Shown in pieces: positions 52,366 through 63,476 of a DNA stretch of 64,000 nt. Position numbers and translations under genes: made by a program. How positions within the stretch are numbered: position 1 is the first letter of the stretch; each line of letters starts with the position of its first letter. Source of the DNA: Phymatolithon calcareum (taxonomy: Eukaryota; Rhodophyta; Florideophyceae; Hapalidiales); contig OZ345357.1 in the NCBI GenBank assembly GCA_977006965.1, positions 992,001 through 1,056,000 of the forward strand. The letters run 5' to 3'. The notes under the pieces are model-generated. The model was not told the DNA's origin, did not search any database, and saw nothing but the letters and a program-made list of their open reading frames with translations.

Positions 52366-53140
52366 ATGCCGAACTCTCTTCCGTCTAGACGGGGACAGCG
52401 ACTGAATTCTCTGACCCACGATCAGAAATCAATGATTGCTGCCGAAAATGAGCGCCGTAAATCTGAGGGACGTTCAGGCTCTCAGAGCGAACTGGCCTTA
52501 TGGGCACAACAGCAGTTTCGGCTCACTGCGCCACCCACCCAGCCAGAAATTTCGAGATTTATCGGTTCTCCATCAAAGTTGTCCGTGCACATTGCAAGTC
52601 ATTTGAAGCGCCACAGAATGGGAAAGAATCCAGAGCTCGAACAGTGCCTCTCCAATTGGGCTCGCTTTATGCATACGGAGAAAGTTTGTGTAAATGGTGA
52701 AATGATCAAAATGCAAGGCCGCCGCATTCTCGAAGGAATTAATGCCAAACGGTCACCGGAGGATCAAATCTCTTTACGTTCTCCTCTGGGTGGCTGGAGA
52801 AATTTCAGAAGCGCTTTAAACTAAAAGCGTTCAATCTACACGGTGAATCCAACGATGCTGATGACAGTGCTATCGAGGGAAGACTTCCTGATTTGCATGA
52901 GAAACTTAAGAACTCTAACATCAACGACATTTGGAACGCTGACGAAACTGGCCTTTTTTATCGCCTGGGCCCTTGCAAAACTATAGCACATGAGCCGATG
53001 AATGGGTGCAAGAAAGACAAGGTGCGGTTGACATATCTGTTCTGTACGAATGCTGATGGAACGGAAATTTTTCCTTTAATGGTCATCGAAAAGGCAAAGA
53101 ATCCGCGTTGTTTTCGTGGGAAAAGCGGTGAAGAACTCGG
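52366..53140 (+). pseudogene. pogo/Tigger-type transposase, interrupted by gypsy insertion
   Basis: From ATG 52366 the N-terminus is basic with a helix-turn-helix (LTHDQKSMIAAENERRKSEG, QPEISRFIGSPSKL) and a second CENP-B-like DNA-binding domain (ELEQCLSNWARFMHTEKVCV). After a 1-nt shift near 52790 the frame reads WLEKFQKRFKLKAFNLHGES and the first DDE motif IWNADETGLFYRL, then VRLTYLFCTNADGTEIFPLM and NPRCFRG. It is cut at 53140 by the LTR of the chromovirus, so the second Asp onward would lie beyond 64000. This is a Tc1/mariner superfamily transposase of pogo type. Confidence 0.85.
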
Positions 53141-53749
53141 TGTGATAATACAAAATAGGACTGTTCCCGACCCCCTTTGACAGCGTGTACACGTGGACAC
53201 GCTGTCCGAATCACGCGAAACTTCTAGTTAGCGACGCACTAGCCACGTGTCCAGCGCTTAGGTAGCATAGCACTTAACCGCCGTCGTCGGCGAGTGAATA
53301 AACCAACAAGGGGTTTTCGGAAGCACACACACACTCGACTGGCTCAGCCACCGTCAAGGCGCCCAAGGGAATTAGGACCCAGGGCTCGCCAACGACCGCC
53401 GTTCTGACCCCACTGAGTGTGTGTTGCTAAGGGAAACCCCTGTGTTACCACTTTTGCTACGTCGCCTGCTTCGTGCCGGCTTGCCTCACCACGTCACCTT
53501 TGACGTTGATCGGGTTGTCTACCCCTGCCAAACCCTGCGTAGGGTGATCGCCTCGTGTCTGTCGATCAGTACCGCCGTCCTAGACACTTCGGGGTGTTTA
53601 CAGTCCACCCCGGCGTCACTTCCACCGTTGGGAGTGACGCCAAACCGCTCTACCACCCGCTTTCTGGCCCACTAACCGTCTGCCTCAGGTGCACACGGAA
53701 CGAACGGTCGTTCACCCTGAGCTACCACCGAACGAACCGTTTCGTTACA
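53141..53749 (+). repeat. 5' LTR of the chromovirus
   Basis: It runs TGTGATAATA ... TTACA, 609 bp. The end is set by the TGT...ACA termini and the following TGG of the PBS. A hairpin CAGCGTGT/ACACGCTG with 8-nt loop lies at about 53183-53206 and is present in both LTRs. Confidence 0.8.
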
Positions 53750-53750
53750 G

Positions 53751-53763
53751 TGGTCTCCCGACC
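53751..53763 (+). promoter_or_regulatory. Primer-binding site of the chromovirus
   Basis: TGGTCTCCCGACC one base after the LTR: complementary to a tRNA 3' end of the form ...GGGAGACCA. The tRNA species was not identified. Confidence 0.6.
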
Positions 53764-53865
53764 TAGAAGATCAAAGGTGATCTCGGGCCAAGAACCACGT
53801 CTCTTCAAGGAAGCGTCTCCGAAAGCGCGCAAGACTCGTATAAGACCGTCGTCGGTTCTATCAAG

Positions 53866-54780
53866 ATGGTAGACTCGACTGAGACTCGGTCTCACAATCA
53901 AGACCGAGACCAAGTTGCTCAAGACCCGACCGACACCGTTGTCGAGTCGGGCCCCTCATCCAGGAACCCGGTGAAACCGACTTCGGTTTCGCACTGTACC
54001 CCAGTACGTCGTCGCTCTGCGCGATTGACGGGGCAGGAGGTCCTGCCCCCGCTGCCGTTGCACGAGAGGCTGTCGTACAGCAAGAGAGGGAAGACCACCA
54101 AGGCTGGACCTTCCAGCCTTCCTCCGTTGAGGCCGGCACGGGCGACGTCGCCTGTGCCAATACCTCGATCTGCTTCCCAATTCGCCAGCGTTGGCGACCC
54201 CCGTGGTGGTGACGGGTCAAGGTCTCCGAGCGAACACGACATTGCCGACGACGGCTCCGACTCCACGGGGAGTCACAAGAGCAAGGCCACTGACGGCAGT
54301 GCGCGCCAAGGTGGAGATGTCCGTAGGATGACGGACCTCTTGAAGGATATGTTCGGAGAGTGGACCCGCGCCGAGGCGGTCCGAGCTAGTGGTCGAGTCG
54401 ACATGCTGCGCCAATCCTTCCGGGAGGATATTTCCGCTACTCTGGCCGTCCAGCGCGTCCAGCTCCAGGAAGACATCAAGAAGTCGTTGAGTGACTACAA
54501 TCCGGCCAAGGACTTCGACAAGCTGGCACTCCGCGTGGACCAGTTATCCGACCAGGTCCGCGCCTTCGGGAACCCACGGTCAGCACGTGCCCAAGGAACG
54601 ACGGCGCTCCGTTGGCACCGCCGCTACATCGCAACAGACTCGAAGGAGACTCTGACGAGGAATCCACGGAGAAGTAGCTGGCTCATGAGGGATATGGAAC
54701 CGCCAGGAGCGCACCGCCGAAGTCAGAGGTGCGCACCACCATCGGCGCCTCCCCGAAGACGAGGAGATCACCGCGGATAG
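53866..54780 (+). CDS. Chromovirus gag N-terminal ORF
   Basis: ATG 53866 follows the PBS by about 100 bases and opens a 304-codon frame. The product is polar and proline/serine-rich with a helical segment (TDLLKDMFGEWTRAEAVRAS, QRVQLQEDIKKSLSDY). Capsid homology starts only in the next frame, so a frame change occurs near 54600. It is either a 1-nt mutation or a separate first ORF. The last 60 codons (after about 54600) look out of frame, while the other frame there carries a TAG at 54678. Confidence 0.6.
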   Translation: MVDSTETRSHNQDRDQVAQDPTDTVVESGPSSRNPVKPTSVSHCTPVRRRSARLTGQEVLPPLPLHERLSYSKRGKTTKAGPSSLPPLRPARATSPVPIPRSASQFASVGDPRGGDGSRSPSEHDIADDGSDSTGSHKSKATDGSARQGGDVRRMTDLLKDMFGEWTRAEAVRASGRVDMLRQSFREDISATLAVQRVQLQEDIKKSLSDYNPAKDFDKLALRVDQLSDQVRAFGNPRSARAQGTTALRWHRRYIATDSKETLTRNPRRSSWLMRDMEPPGAHRRSQRCAPPSAPPRRRGDHRG

Positions 54781-57700
54781 TTTGGCATGAAGACTCCACG
54801 GTAACCCGCTCAGTGCTGGCTCCATCAACGTTGATGGGCCCGCCCGAGCATGGTATAGTCGAGATCAAGCCAGCCGATGAGCGCTTCATGAGGGCGCTCT
54901 CGTACCGCCGTTATCGCCTGGAGAACTTGGGAACGGTCCTCACTCCGGAGGTTATAAGGAATCTGGGCATTTGGTCACGTCGACTTAAGCATCAGATGGA
55001 GCGGAATACCTTCGATGGCAAGAACCCGGTTGGCATCCTCAACTTTTTGGCGTCATTCAAGAGAGCCCTTGACGGCGAGGATATCCCAGAGTGTGCAGCG
55101 TTGCAACTCACGGCGCACTTCCTCGACGGCGAGCCGAAGTACACCTTCCAGGCCATGATGGACGATGCCGAAGGCGGCTATAGAGGATTCAACACCTGGC
55201 CCCACGCGGTACAATTTCTCCTCGAGACATACGCAACGGACTCGAATATCGAGAACGCCATCGACGAGCTTGAAGACCTTCGCATGAACCTAAGGGAGTC
55301 TATCGAGGATTTTCGCGTACGACTAACGTCAGCCGCCAGGGAGCTGGCCGGAGCATTCCCACAAGATGCGCTGGTGAACCGGTTCATCAGGAACCTGCCC
55401 CAGAATGTCCGTGAACTCGTGCGCCTCGAAGCGCACAAGTTCAAGGGACCGGCTGCTTTGTCCAAGATATCGAATATTGCCAGTGCGATTCACAAGTCGC
55501 ACACGAACCTGCGCGCCGACGCGCAGAAGTCGAAGGATGTCCGATTCAAGGCCCTCGCGGTGGATAGCCATAGGCGCCGCCTGTACCCGGAATGGTCCGA
55601 TGTGCCTAAGTCGAGCACTCACGACATTCCTCCCCCATCGTATGCCCAGCGCCACCGCGACGACGCGGTGGCCATGATGGAAGGAGAGGAGCTGCCTCCA
55701 CCATCGGACTCGGGCTATACTCCCACGGTGGAGTACTCCACCCGACCGGAAGACATGGCCCCGGGCCAGTACATGGAGGAGGTGCACGCTGTCCAAGATG
55801 GCCGACCTAGGTATCCCCCTCGTCCGCAGCAGTCGCCAGAGACCACACGTACGAGAGAGAACCCCTTGATTCCTCTGGTATGTTTCATCTGTTACCTCCT
55901 CGGGCACCGGAGCATCGAATGCAGGCATCGCGGCCGCAACGACCGTGACTTCGAGTCCTGGAAGACGACCAACTTTTGGCCGTCTCTTGGAGTAGCAACG
56001 CCTCTGGTTGCAGAGCATCAACCAGGCTCCGGATTCGAAGAAGCCGACTGCGCCCACGGGGACACAGCCAGCTCCGGACGACGCTCCTCCTGTTCCAGGA
56101 CCGCCCGGCTTACCCTTCCAGGCCCAGAAAAACTAGGAGCGGGTTCGCACCGTTGCGACCCGCCCCTAGTCACCTCACCACGACCAACGGTGGTCACGGC
56201 GAGCGTGCTCCCCTTGCGCAAGGCGGCCCGCTTCCGTACTTGCGCCTCCCCTCTTCCCAAGTCGAATCGGTTCCCAGGTAAAATCACAGGCACTGTTGCC
56301 CCTTGTTCTTACCTGTCGCCCCCAACGTTGACGAAGTCGCCAACGTCGATTCGAGAAACGCCGTATGGGCTACCGCCAAAACTTACGCTTGACGAGTATA
56401 GGGTGGACCCTATCTGCAAGTTGTCGGGCATCAACTACAAGGTTGACGCCAAGGTCGAAGTCGGCCCAGGCGACTGGCTCCGCCTCCTTGCCGTAGTCGA
56501 CACAGGGGCGGGCCCGAACCTCATCCGTGAGGACCTCGTCTCGGCAGCAGCCCTTGCGACCATCGACACTTCCAGAGAAGTGGTCAACCTCGCCAGCGCC
56601 TCTGGCCACGGACTTGATACTGTGGGCATAGTCCGCCTGCCGGTTAACGTCGGCACTCAGGCAACGAACCACGCCTTCGTGGTTTCCAAGACTTTGAATG
56701 CCGATGTCCTTTTGGGGTGTGAGTTCATGGATAATGCCGTGGAGGACATCCGCATCCAGCGACGGTGCCTGGAGCTGCTCAATGGAGACACGGTTCCCAT
56801 CGCGCGAAGGCGCGCGACAAACCCGACGCATACTTCGACCACTGAGTCGAGGATGCTCTCCACACGAAGCCAATCAGCCCACTGGAGACTCCGGTCGACG
56901 GCGACCGTCACCCTCCCTCCCCGCACACAAGGGTTCGTACCCGTGCAAGGCGCCATGCGTGGACTCCATATCCTCACGTCCAAGCCATCCCTCTTCTATA
57001 AGTACCGTTGCGTCGTGGGAAACGGTGTCGCCGACATCCGACCGCTCGTAGCCGTCATGGTCCAGGTAGCCAACTTCTCCGACCGCCCCGTCACGATACG
57101 CAAGCACATGTGCCTGGCCTCCACAGTGGGAGCGCCCCATGCCGACTGTGTCCTCGAAGTATCACCCGACCTTAACGTTAAGGAGGGGGTGGCGGGTGAG
57201 TCACTGAACGGCCAGTCCCACAAACCGCTATCACAACAAGAAAGTAGGGCGTTCACGCACCTGAACACCAAGAAGGAGCGCAAGCCGGACATCATCAGCG
57301 TCGACGAAATCCCGCTCCCAGACATCGACGGCGATGACCAAACAAAGGTTCGAGGTATGCTCGAACCATTCAAAGAAATGTGGCGGCCCGGAAAAGTGGG
57401 CAAGGTCAACAGGACCGAGCACCACATCGACATCGAAGAAGGCGGAAGGCCGCAATTCTCACAGCCGTACAGGGCCGGCCCTTACGCGCGCAAGGTCATC
57501 GAGAACACGATAAACGAGATGATTGACCAGGACATCATTGAGCCAGCCCGCTCCGAGTGGGCTGCTCCAGTCGTACTGGCTCCGAAGCCGGACGGCACGC
57601 TCAGGTTCTGTGTCGACTATCGTCGCCTCAACTCGGTAACCATCAAGGACAGGTACCCGTTGCCGCGCATGGAGGACTGCCTTGATAGCCTAGGCGACGC

Positions 57701-58562
57701 CCAGTTCTTCTCCACGCTGGACTGTAACTGGGGCTTCTGGCAGATCCCCCTTGCCGTCAAGGATAGGCCGAAGACAGCGTTCATCACCTTTGCTGGAACG
57801 TTCCAGTACAAGCGCATGCCGTTCGGTCTCTGCAACGCCCCAGCCTCATACCAGCGCACACTGGACATCCTCCTCGCAGGAATCAAGTGGAAGACTTGCG
57901 TCGTCTACGTAGACGATGTCATAATCTTCTCCAAGTCCTTTGAGGAACACCTAGGCGACGTCGCCGAGGTGCTCTCAATCCTGCACGATGCCGGATTGTC
58001 GCTGAACATGCGAAAGTGCAAGTTATTCAGTCGAACAGTCGACTACCTTGGGCACGTCGTCAGCCCCGGACGGTTAGAAGTGGCCACGAAGAACACGCAG
58101 AGCATAACGAAGTCGCTATACCCCACAACCCAGACGGAGCTACGGAGCTTCCTGGGCATGTGCAATATGTATCGCCTCTTCGTGCCTAACTTTGCGCACG
58201 TCGCCGTTCCACTCAACCGGCTGCTTATGAAGGGCCAACGATTCCACCTTCCGCCTCCTACGGAGGAGAGGAGGGAGGCGTTCGAGCTGCTGCGGTCAAC
58301 GTTGACCGCTCCGCCAGTCCTCCAGCTTCCTGACCCCGAGAAGAAGTATTCTCTCGATACGGACGCCAGCGCCTACCAAGCGGGCTGCGCCCTGTTCCAG
58401 GAAGGACGACGGCGTCTGACATCCAATTGGATTCTGGTCCCGCTCGCTCACGGAAGCGGAGCGGAACTACAGCGCCGGAGAACGCGAGGCTTTGGCCATC
58501 ATATTCGCGGTACAGACACTCCACCCGTACCTGTGGGGTCGGCACTTCGTAGTGTACACTGA
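54729..58562 (+). CDS. Chromovirus gag-pol (capsid, zinc knuckle, protease, RT)
   Basis: One frame of 1277 codons; the GTG start is nominal. The capsid domain lies at about residues 75-270 (NPVGILNFLASFKRAL, HAVQFLLETYATDS, FIRNLPQNVREL). A CCHC knuckle CFICYLLGHRSIEC is near residue 385. The protease active site VVDTGAGPNLIRE is near 590. RT blocks follow at about 930-1160 with FCVDYRRLNSVTIKDRYPLP, STLDCNWGFWQIPL, MPFGLCNAPASYQRT and the catalytic VVYVDDVIIFSKS. The RNase H begins with DTDASAYQAGCALFQE, then a frameshift near 58405 diverts the frame, ending at 58562 out of register. Confidence 0.88.
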   Translation: MRTTIGASPKTRRSPRIVWHEDSTVTRSVLAPSTLMGPPEHGIVEIKPADERFMRALSYRRYRLENLGTVLTPEVIRNLGIWSRRLKHQMERNTFDGKNPVGILNFLASFKRALDGEDIPECAALQLTAHFLDGEPKYTFQAMMDDAEGGYRGFNTWPHAVQFLLETYATDSNIENAIDELEDLRMNLRESIEDFRVRLTSAARELAGAFPQDALVNRFIRNLPQNVRELVRLEAHKFKGPAALSKISNIASAIHKSHTNLRADAQKSKDVRFKALAVDSHRRRLYPEWSDVPKSSTHDIPPPSYAQRHRDDAVAMMEGEELPPPSDSGYTPTVEYSTRPEDMAPGQYMEEVHAVQDGRPRYPPRPQQSPETTRTRENPLIPLVCFICYLLGHRSIECRHRGRNDRDFESWKTTNFWPSLGVATPLVAEHQPGSGFEEADCAHGDTASSGRRSSCSRTARLTLPGPEKLGAGSHRCDPPLVTSPRPTVVTASVLPLRKAARFRTCASPLPKSNRFPGKITGTVAPCSYLSPPTLTKSPTSIRETPYGLPPKLTLDEYRVDPICKLSGINYKVDAKVEVGPGDWLRLLAVVDTGAGPNLIREDLVSAAALATIDTSREVVNLASASGHGLDTVGIVRLPVNVGTQATNHAFVVSKTLNADVLLGCEFMDNAVEDIRIQRRCLELLNGDTVPIARRRATNPTHTSTTESRMLSTRSQSAHWRLRSTATVTLPPRTQGFVPVQGAMRGLHILTSKPSLFYKYRCVVGNGVADIRPLVAVMVQVANFSDRPVTIRKHMCLASTVGAPHADCVLEVSPDLNVKEGVAGESLNGQSHKPLSQQESRAFTHLNTKKERKPDIISVDEIPLPDIDGDDQTKVRGMLEPFKEMWRPGKVGKVNRTEHHIDIEEGGRPQFSQPYRAGPYARKVIENTINEMIDQDIIEPARSEWAAPVVLAPKPDGTLRFCVDYRRLNSVTIKDRYPLPRMEDCLDSLGDAQFFSTLDCNWGFWQIPLAVKDRPKTAFITFAGTFQYKRMPFGLCNAPASYQRTLDILLAGIKWKTCVVYVDDVIIFSKSFEEHLGDVAEVLSILHDAGLSLNMRKCKLFSRTVDYLGHVVSPGRLEVATKNTQSITKSLYPTTQTELRSFLGMCNMYRLFVPNFAHVAVPLNRLLMKGQRFHLPPPTEERREAFELLRSTLTAPPVLQLPDPEKKYSLDTDASAYQAGCALFQEGRRRLTSNWILVPLAHGSGAELQRRRTRGFGHHIRGTDTPPVPVGSALRSVH

Positions 58563-60687
58563 CCACCAGGCCCTCCGTTGGGTCTTCAACTTGCATGATC
58601 CGACCGGTCGGCTTGCAAGGTGGGCGCTCAGGTTACAGGACTTCGACTTCGAAGTCAAGTATAAGAAGGGCAGCGATAACGTCGTTGCAGACGCTGTCTC
58701 TCGCCTGCCCACCTACGGTCACTGTGACTTGGAGGTCGACGTCGACCTCCCGGTATACCTCGTCGACCACCCTTCTTGCCCAACGTTGAACAAGAAGGTG
58801 AACGTCGCGTCCTGGGACGGCCACGACTGGGACCTCGAAGAAGAGGTCTTGAACCGTGAGCACCAGGCACCTGACGCGTGTGAGGCATTTTCCCTTGAAG
58901 AGGCTAGAATTGAGCTCATCACCGTTGATGAGCTGCTCAAGGCGCAGGCGGAGGACGACGAGTGCCGGAAGATCACCAAACTCATTGACCACGGTGAGAC
59001 ACGCGATTACGAATTCGACACACGCGGCCTTATAGTTCGCATCGCCACAGTTGACGGTGCCGAACAGGCCTTCATTCCGAAGATATTGAGGGCCCGAGCG
59101 CTCTATCTCGCGCACCATACGCCTGTGGCTGGACACCCGGGTGTCTCTCGGCAGTACTACACCATGCGCCGTAGCATTTACTGGCCACTGATGATCTCAG
59201 ACGTCCGGAGTTGCTGCCTTCGATGTGACGCATGAGCCAGAGAACGAGTGAAGCTGCGGACACACCAGTCACCTTTGACTCTGTTCCCAGCGAACGGGCC
59301 GCTCGAGTACGTCGCAGTCGACATACTCGGTCCAATTCCTCGTGCCACTTCGGGCCACCGCTTCATCCTCGTGATGACGGACAGGTTTTCGAAATTCACC
59401 CGTGCCGTCGCGATGAGGACGATCACCGCCATCGCGGTCGCCAAAGTCTTCTTGGAGTTCTGGATATTCTCCTATGGTGCGCCGGCCCACGTGGTGACGG
59501 ACAATGGGAGCCAATTCACCTCAAAGATGTTCGAGTTTCTCTGCTCGCATCTGGGGGTAGGGCATGCGTTGACGTCAACGTACCACCCCCAGACGAACGG
59601 CCAGGCCGAGCGGTTCAATCGCACGCTGCTGGCCAGCTTGACGGCGTTCGTAGGCGAGCACCCCAAAACGTGGCCAGAGTTCGTAGGTGCAGTCACCTAC
59701 GCATACAACACGCAAGTCCACGCGTCGACAAAGGTGCCGCCGTTCGACTTGGTGGTGACTGCACCACCGGCAGCGATGGTAATCGAGAGAACCCCGGAGT
59801 TTGAAACGAGCGCCAGCCATCCGAGCGCTCGGAACCGGTTCCGCAGGTACATCCGCTCGCTGGTGACGGACGCCAAGGAGGAGCTTGCGAAGTCGCAAGC
59901 TTCTTACAAGGAAGCGTTTGACCGTCACGTTCGACCACTCACTCAACCGCAGACGGGTGAGTGGGTCTTCGTAGAGCGAGCTGGTCCCACGGAGGACGCG
60001 AGCTCAGGTGAAAGACGCCGCGATAAGTTGACATGGAAAGCCACTGGGCCGTACGAGGTCATCGCCCACGACGAGAGTACAGTTACTCTCGATCGTGACG
60101 GCTTAGTTGAAAAGGTCAACCGGGATCGTGTGTCTCGGGCGTACCATCGACGCGAAGACGGCATGCTCGATGCAATCAAAGACCGCAAAGAGGAGGAGAA
60201 AGCGACGGCGCTTGGCCGCCTCCCGAAGGGCGGCATCACCCATGGCAAGGTAGACACCGAAGTCGGTGCGAAAGGAAGGGCGCAAGTGCCAATGTCTACT
60301 GTAAACTTGCCGACAACACACGATTCGGAAGCAGATCCACGGGGATCTCCGGGGAAAACGCACGCCAGAAGTGCGGCGACACCTTCCACTCCCCGTGTGA
60401 CGCCCCGTGGCGTCACAGAAGCCAAGGGTGCCTCACGGACATTACCAGTCGGCACCGATGCCCAGCTCGATCACCAGCCTACGGAGGCTGGTGGCGAACA
60501 CGTGTTCGACCGCGTCGTCGACTTCGACGAGCGCGATGGCATACGCTGCCGATGGCATGGATACGGAGCCGATGCGGACACCTGGAAGAAACCTGGGAAC
60601 GTCCCCTACAGCAAAGTGCGCGCCTTCTTCCGTCGGCAACGGAAGAAGACGCCGAGGGACCTACGCCTGGCATGCCGACCCTGCTAA
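58405..60687 (+). pseudogene. Chromovirus RNase H, integrase and chromodomain
   Basis: The correct frame resumes at about 58417 (HPIGFWSRSLTEAERNYSAG) immediately after a TGA where CGA is expected. It continues through RNase H (TDHQALRWVFN, SDNVVADAVSRLP) and the integrase zinc domain (HHTPVAGHPGVS, CLRCDA). TGA at 59233-59235 interrupts it, and the same frame goes on with the core: VAVDILGPIPRA (D), VVTDNGSQFTS (D), NGQAERFNRTLL (E). The C-terminus has a chromodomain-like EHVFDRVVDFDERDGIRC and RWHGYGADADTWKKP (aromatic positions kept), which in chromoviruses directs integration to modified histone tails. It ends at TAA 60687. Confidence 0.85.
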
Positions 60688-61248
60688 GGGTCGATGACCG
60701 TAAGAACGGTGCGACGATGGCGTCGCTCCGTTCCGCTGCCGGCGACTTCGCCAACGCGGGTGCGAAGCCAGCGCCCACGCGCAAACCCCACGAGGGGCGA
60801 CGGCGTCATGAAGACCAAGGGCCTGCAACGTCACAAGCTCACTTCCGCGACACCGAGATGGAAGTAGAGTTGGGCGTCACCGTTGACGCCCGACCAACAC
60901 GGAGGTTATCGCGTGGCCACCAAAGGGGTCGGCCGGCCATTACGACAGGGGCACGACGCCCAGTACATCGCCGTCGATGCCTGGGTTCAATGAGTGGAAA
61001 AAGGCTCCTCCGCGACGTCGCCACCAGGAAGCGGAGTCGGACGTCACAGTGGACGCCCGGCTCTGGCACGCTCGTGCCACGAGGCCTACCGCTGCGCTTA
61101 GTCACGACCGTTGGTGACTTGCCGCGCCCATCCCAACGAGGGCCGAGTCGAAGGCGACGTTGCTTTCCGAAATGAGGTCGGCGTACTAGGCACACCGACC
61201 TCGCAAGACTACGAAGCTTTACTGGCAAAGTCAATACTACGCAGTCCA
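60688..61248. other. Convergent spacer between pol and antisense ORF
   Basis: Non-coding by inspection. Several CGTTGACG / CGCCAACG-type short inverted motifs are present. It separates the ends of two convergent ORFs. Confidence 0.4.
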
Positions 61249-63435
61249 TCACTGGTTCTCAGCACCGTCGCCGGCGGTAGTGGCCGAGCCACCACCCGCT
61301 GCGCCTGATGTAGCTGACGCAGACGCCGGCTGAGGAAGGACCGGGCCCATCGATGGGTCATAAAGCGGAAGGTGAGCACCAGGCGCAGTTGTCTCCGCGC
61401 GGCGTTCGAGAACGATCTCGCGCGCCCGCAGCAGGTTGAGATCGGCAGGCTTCGCGACTTCGCGAACGTGGGTCACCCGGTGCGTAAGGAAGTAGTGAAC
61501 TGCCAATACTTCAATAGCAGCCGCACGACGGCGCGCCCGGTAATCTCGAAGGGCCACCTGGACGTCGTCGCCTCGCGCCTGGGCCTCCTCCCGAACCCTG
61601 AACATGACGGGTTCGCTGGAGTCCGGAAGGTGCCCGTGCACCGCGATGATCTCGAGCTCCAGTAGTTCGGCACGAAGCATCCCCATGTCTAGCTGTGCTG
61701 TCACCTCGGCCACCGATGGCTCGACTCCGTCCGTCTGCGACCCGACATCGGATCGCAGAACCTCGACACCCTTCGTCACCATGAGTGCTTGGCGGATCTT
61801 GGCGTGGACGAACAGGAGTTTGACAAGCCGCAAGGAGATGCTGGCTGCGTCGTAATCCGTCTTTCCAAGTAGAACGCTCTGTCGTCCCGGAATCTCCGCG
61901 TGCCCCTTCCCATCGACGTCGATGATACCTTGCGCGCGGAAATCGCTAATGGCCTGGTACGCGCGGTCCACGAGGAGTCTGTCCGGCACGCGCCTGGGCG
62001 ACATCATGCCCGTCGCCTCGACCACCTCTTCACCCGGTAGGACTGGTCCTGCAACATTGATTTCGATGGGCACCGGTGCCACGAACACGTGCGGGTTGTT
62101 GGACACAGGAGTACGTTGACTCGTGGGCCTCAGCACGGGGGTCCCACCTGGAGTTCCTGCCAATGGCTCTTCCCGAAGAGTCTCAAGCTCGCCTAGATCC
62201 TCCTGGGTCGCCACGACGTCGTTGCCGGCAACGCTCGCTTCGGCCGCCAGAGTATCTACGACTTCGTAGACACGGTTCCGGCGGTACTCCTCGATGAGCG
62301 GGGTCAATTTGGCCCCCGCGACATGTATATCCATGCGACGCCAGTTGGGCAGCTCACCGTTGAGCCGGTCACCCCTACTTTTTCCCAACGCTGGACCCTC
62401 GCTCATGAACCGGTCAGGCAGCATGGGGCACCACCGTTCGACGTCGAACAGGACGTAGTCGGCGCTCACGAAGATTGGTGACCAACCATGTTTGTCACCC
62501 TCGCCACGGTTGGCTGTGGGCATGACATTGCGGAAGGGTGACAGTTCACCCCAGTGGATGGTGTCGATGAATCCAAGGAGCTTCAGGAGTAGCTCTGCGT
62601 ACTCCTCGCCGACGAGGAGTGCGGGGGTTAACTTGCGGATGAGCTTCCGCAGCGTCGGCGAAGTCCACCACAAGCGACCGTCGCGGTGTTCGACTCGCCC
62701 AGCCGACTGGGCGCCAGCCTGTATGAGGAGGTCAAACGCAACGTTGCGGACCCAGAGTGTCAGGAAGGCGCACCAGACGACTTTAGATTCCGGAACCTGA
62801 GACGACGAGTACGGTCGGGAGGCCATGATCAGGCCGTTGGTGTACGCGATGCGCGGCAATGGAACGTTCCAGCCGTAGGCCACCTCCATCGGGATCTACC
62901 ATTCCCCACCGACGGTGTAACGAGCACGAGCGACGCCGGCGTCGTTCCTCACATAGCGCGCCTCGCGCTGTTCACGGGTAACGAAGCATCGGAGCTCGTG
63001 CCTCTTTCGCCGCGGCCACTGGCGCTCGTGCACGTCGACGTCGACGGAGCTGTACCGAGGAGGCAGCACCGGTGCTGGCCACTGGCGGAGGAACTCCTTG
63101 TGCACCGAACCGTGCCCGACCGCATGGCAGAACTGCGAGTTATTGGCAACGGTGCCACGCAGCCACTCCAGGAAGCGGCGCTCTGCCGCCGACTCGGCGT
63201 ATCGAACGTCTCAAACGCCGGCGGGCATGACGAACCCCGGCAAGGCAAGCTTCCCACGGCGTATTAGGAGGTTCTGACAACCCTCCGGAGGTTTGGCGAA
63301 CCACTGATGGTTTTCATCGTCCTCCACCGTCGCAAGCGGGCCAGACACGCGGGTATACCACTCCGCAGTGTTTGAGGCCGACGTCGGCACCCGGGCGCGG
63401 AAGTATTCGATGGCCGGACATCGATTGGCGACCAT
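61249..63435 (-). CDS. Antisense ORF of the chromovirus, about 728 codons with two stops
   Basis: From ATG 63435 (MVANRCPAIEYFRARV), 42 bases inside the 3' LTR boundary, a single minus-strand frame runs to 61249. It is interrupted only by TGA at 63211-63213 and TAG at 62896-62898; the uninterrupted last part is 546 codons. Visible features are FLEWLRGTVANNSQFCHAVG, a tryptophan-rich middle (VVWCAFLTLWVRNVAF, LSPFRNVMP), an acidic region (EASVAGNDVVATQEDLGELE) and a helical charged C-terminal part (AAIEVLAVHYFLTHRVTHVR). No known domain was recognised and no similarity to the copia antisense protein was seen. Antisense ORFs at this site are known from some plant LTR elements, so this is likely a genuine accessory gene. 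Confidence 0.6.
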
Positions 63436-63463
63436 GACGCGGCGAGGTAGTGGCCGCTTGGCT

Positions 63464-63476
63464 AAGGAGGGGGTGG
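63464..63476 (+). promoter_or_regulatory. Polypurine tract of the chromovirus
   Basis: AAGGAGGGGGTGG abuts the 3' LTR start TGTGATAATA at 63477. Confidence 0.8.

Noticed and set aside
53183-53206. LTR hairpin as a special regulatory site
   Set aside because: It is conserved only because the two LTRs are nearly identical; no independent evidence of function.
55329-56057. 242-codon minus-strand frame inside chromovirus gag
   Set aside because: Opposite the capsid and zinc knuckle coding sequence; GC-rich composition produces such open shadows.
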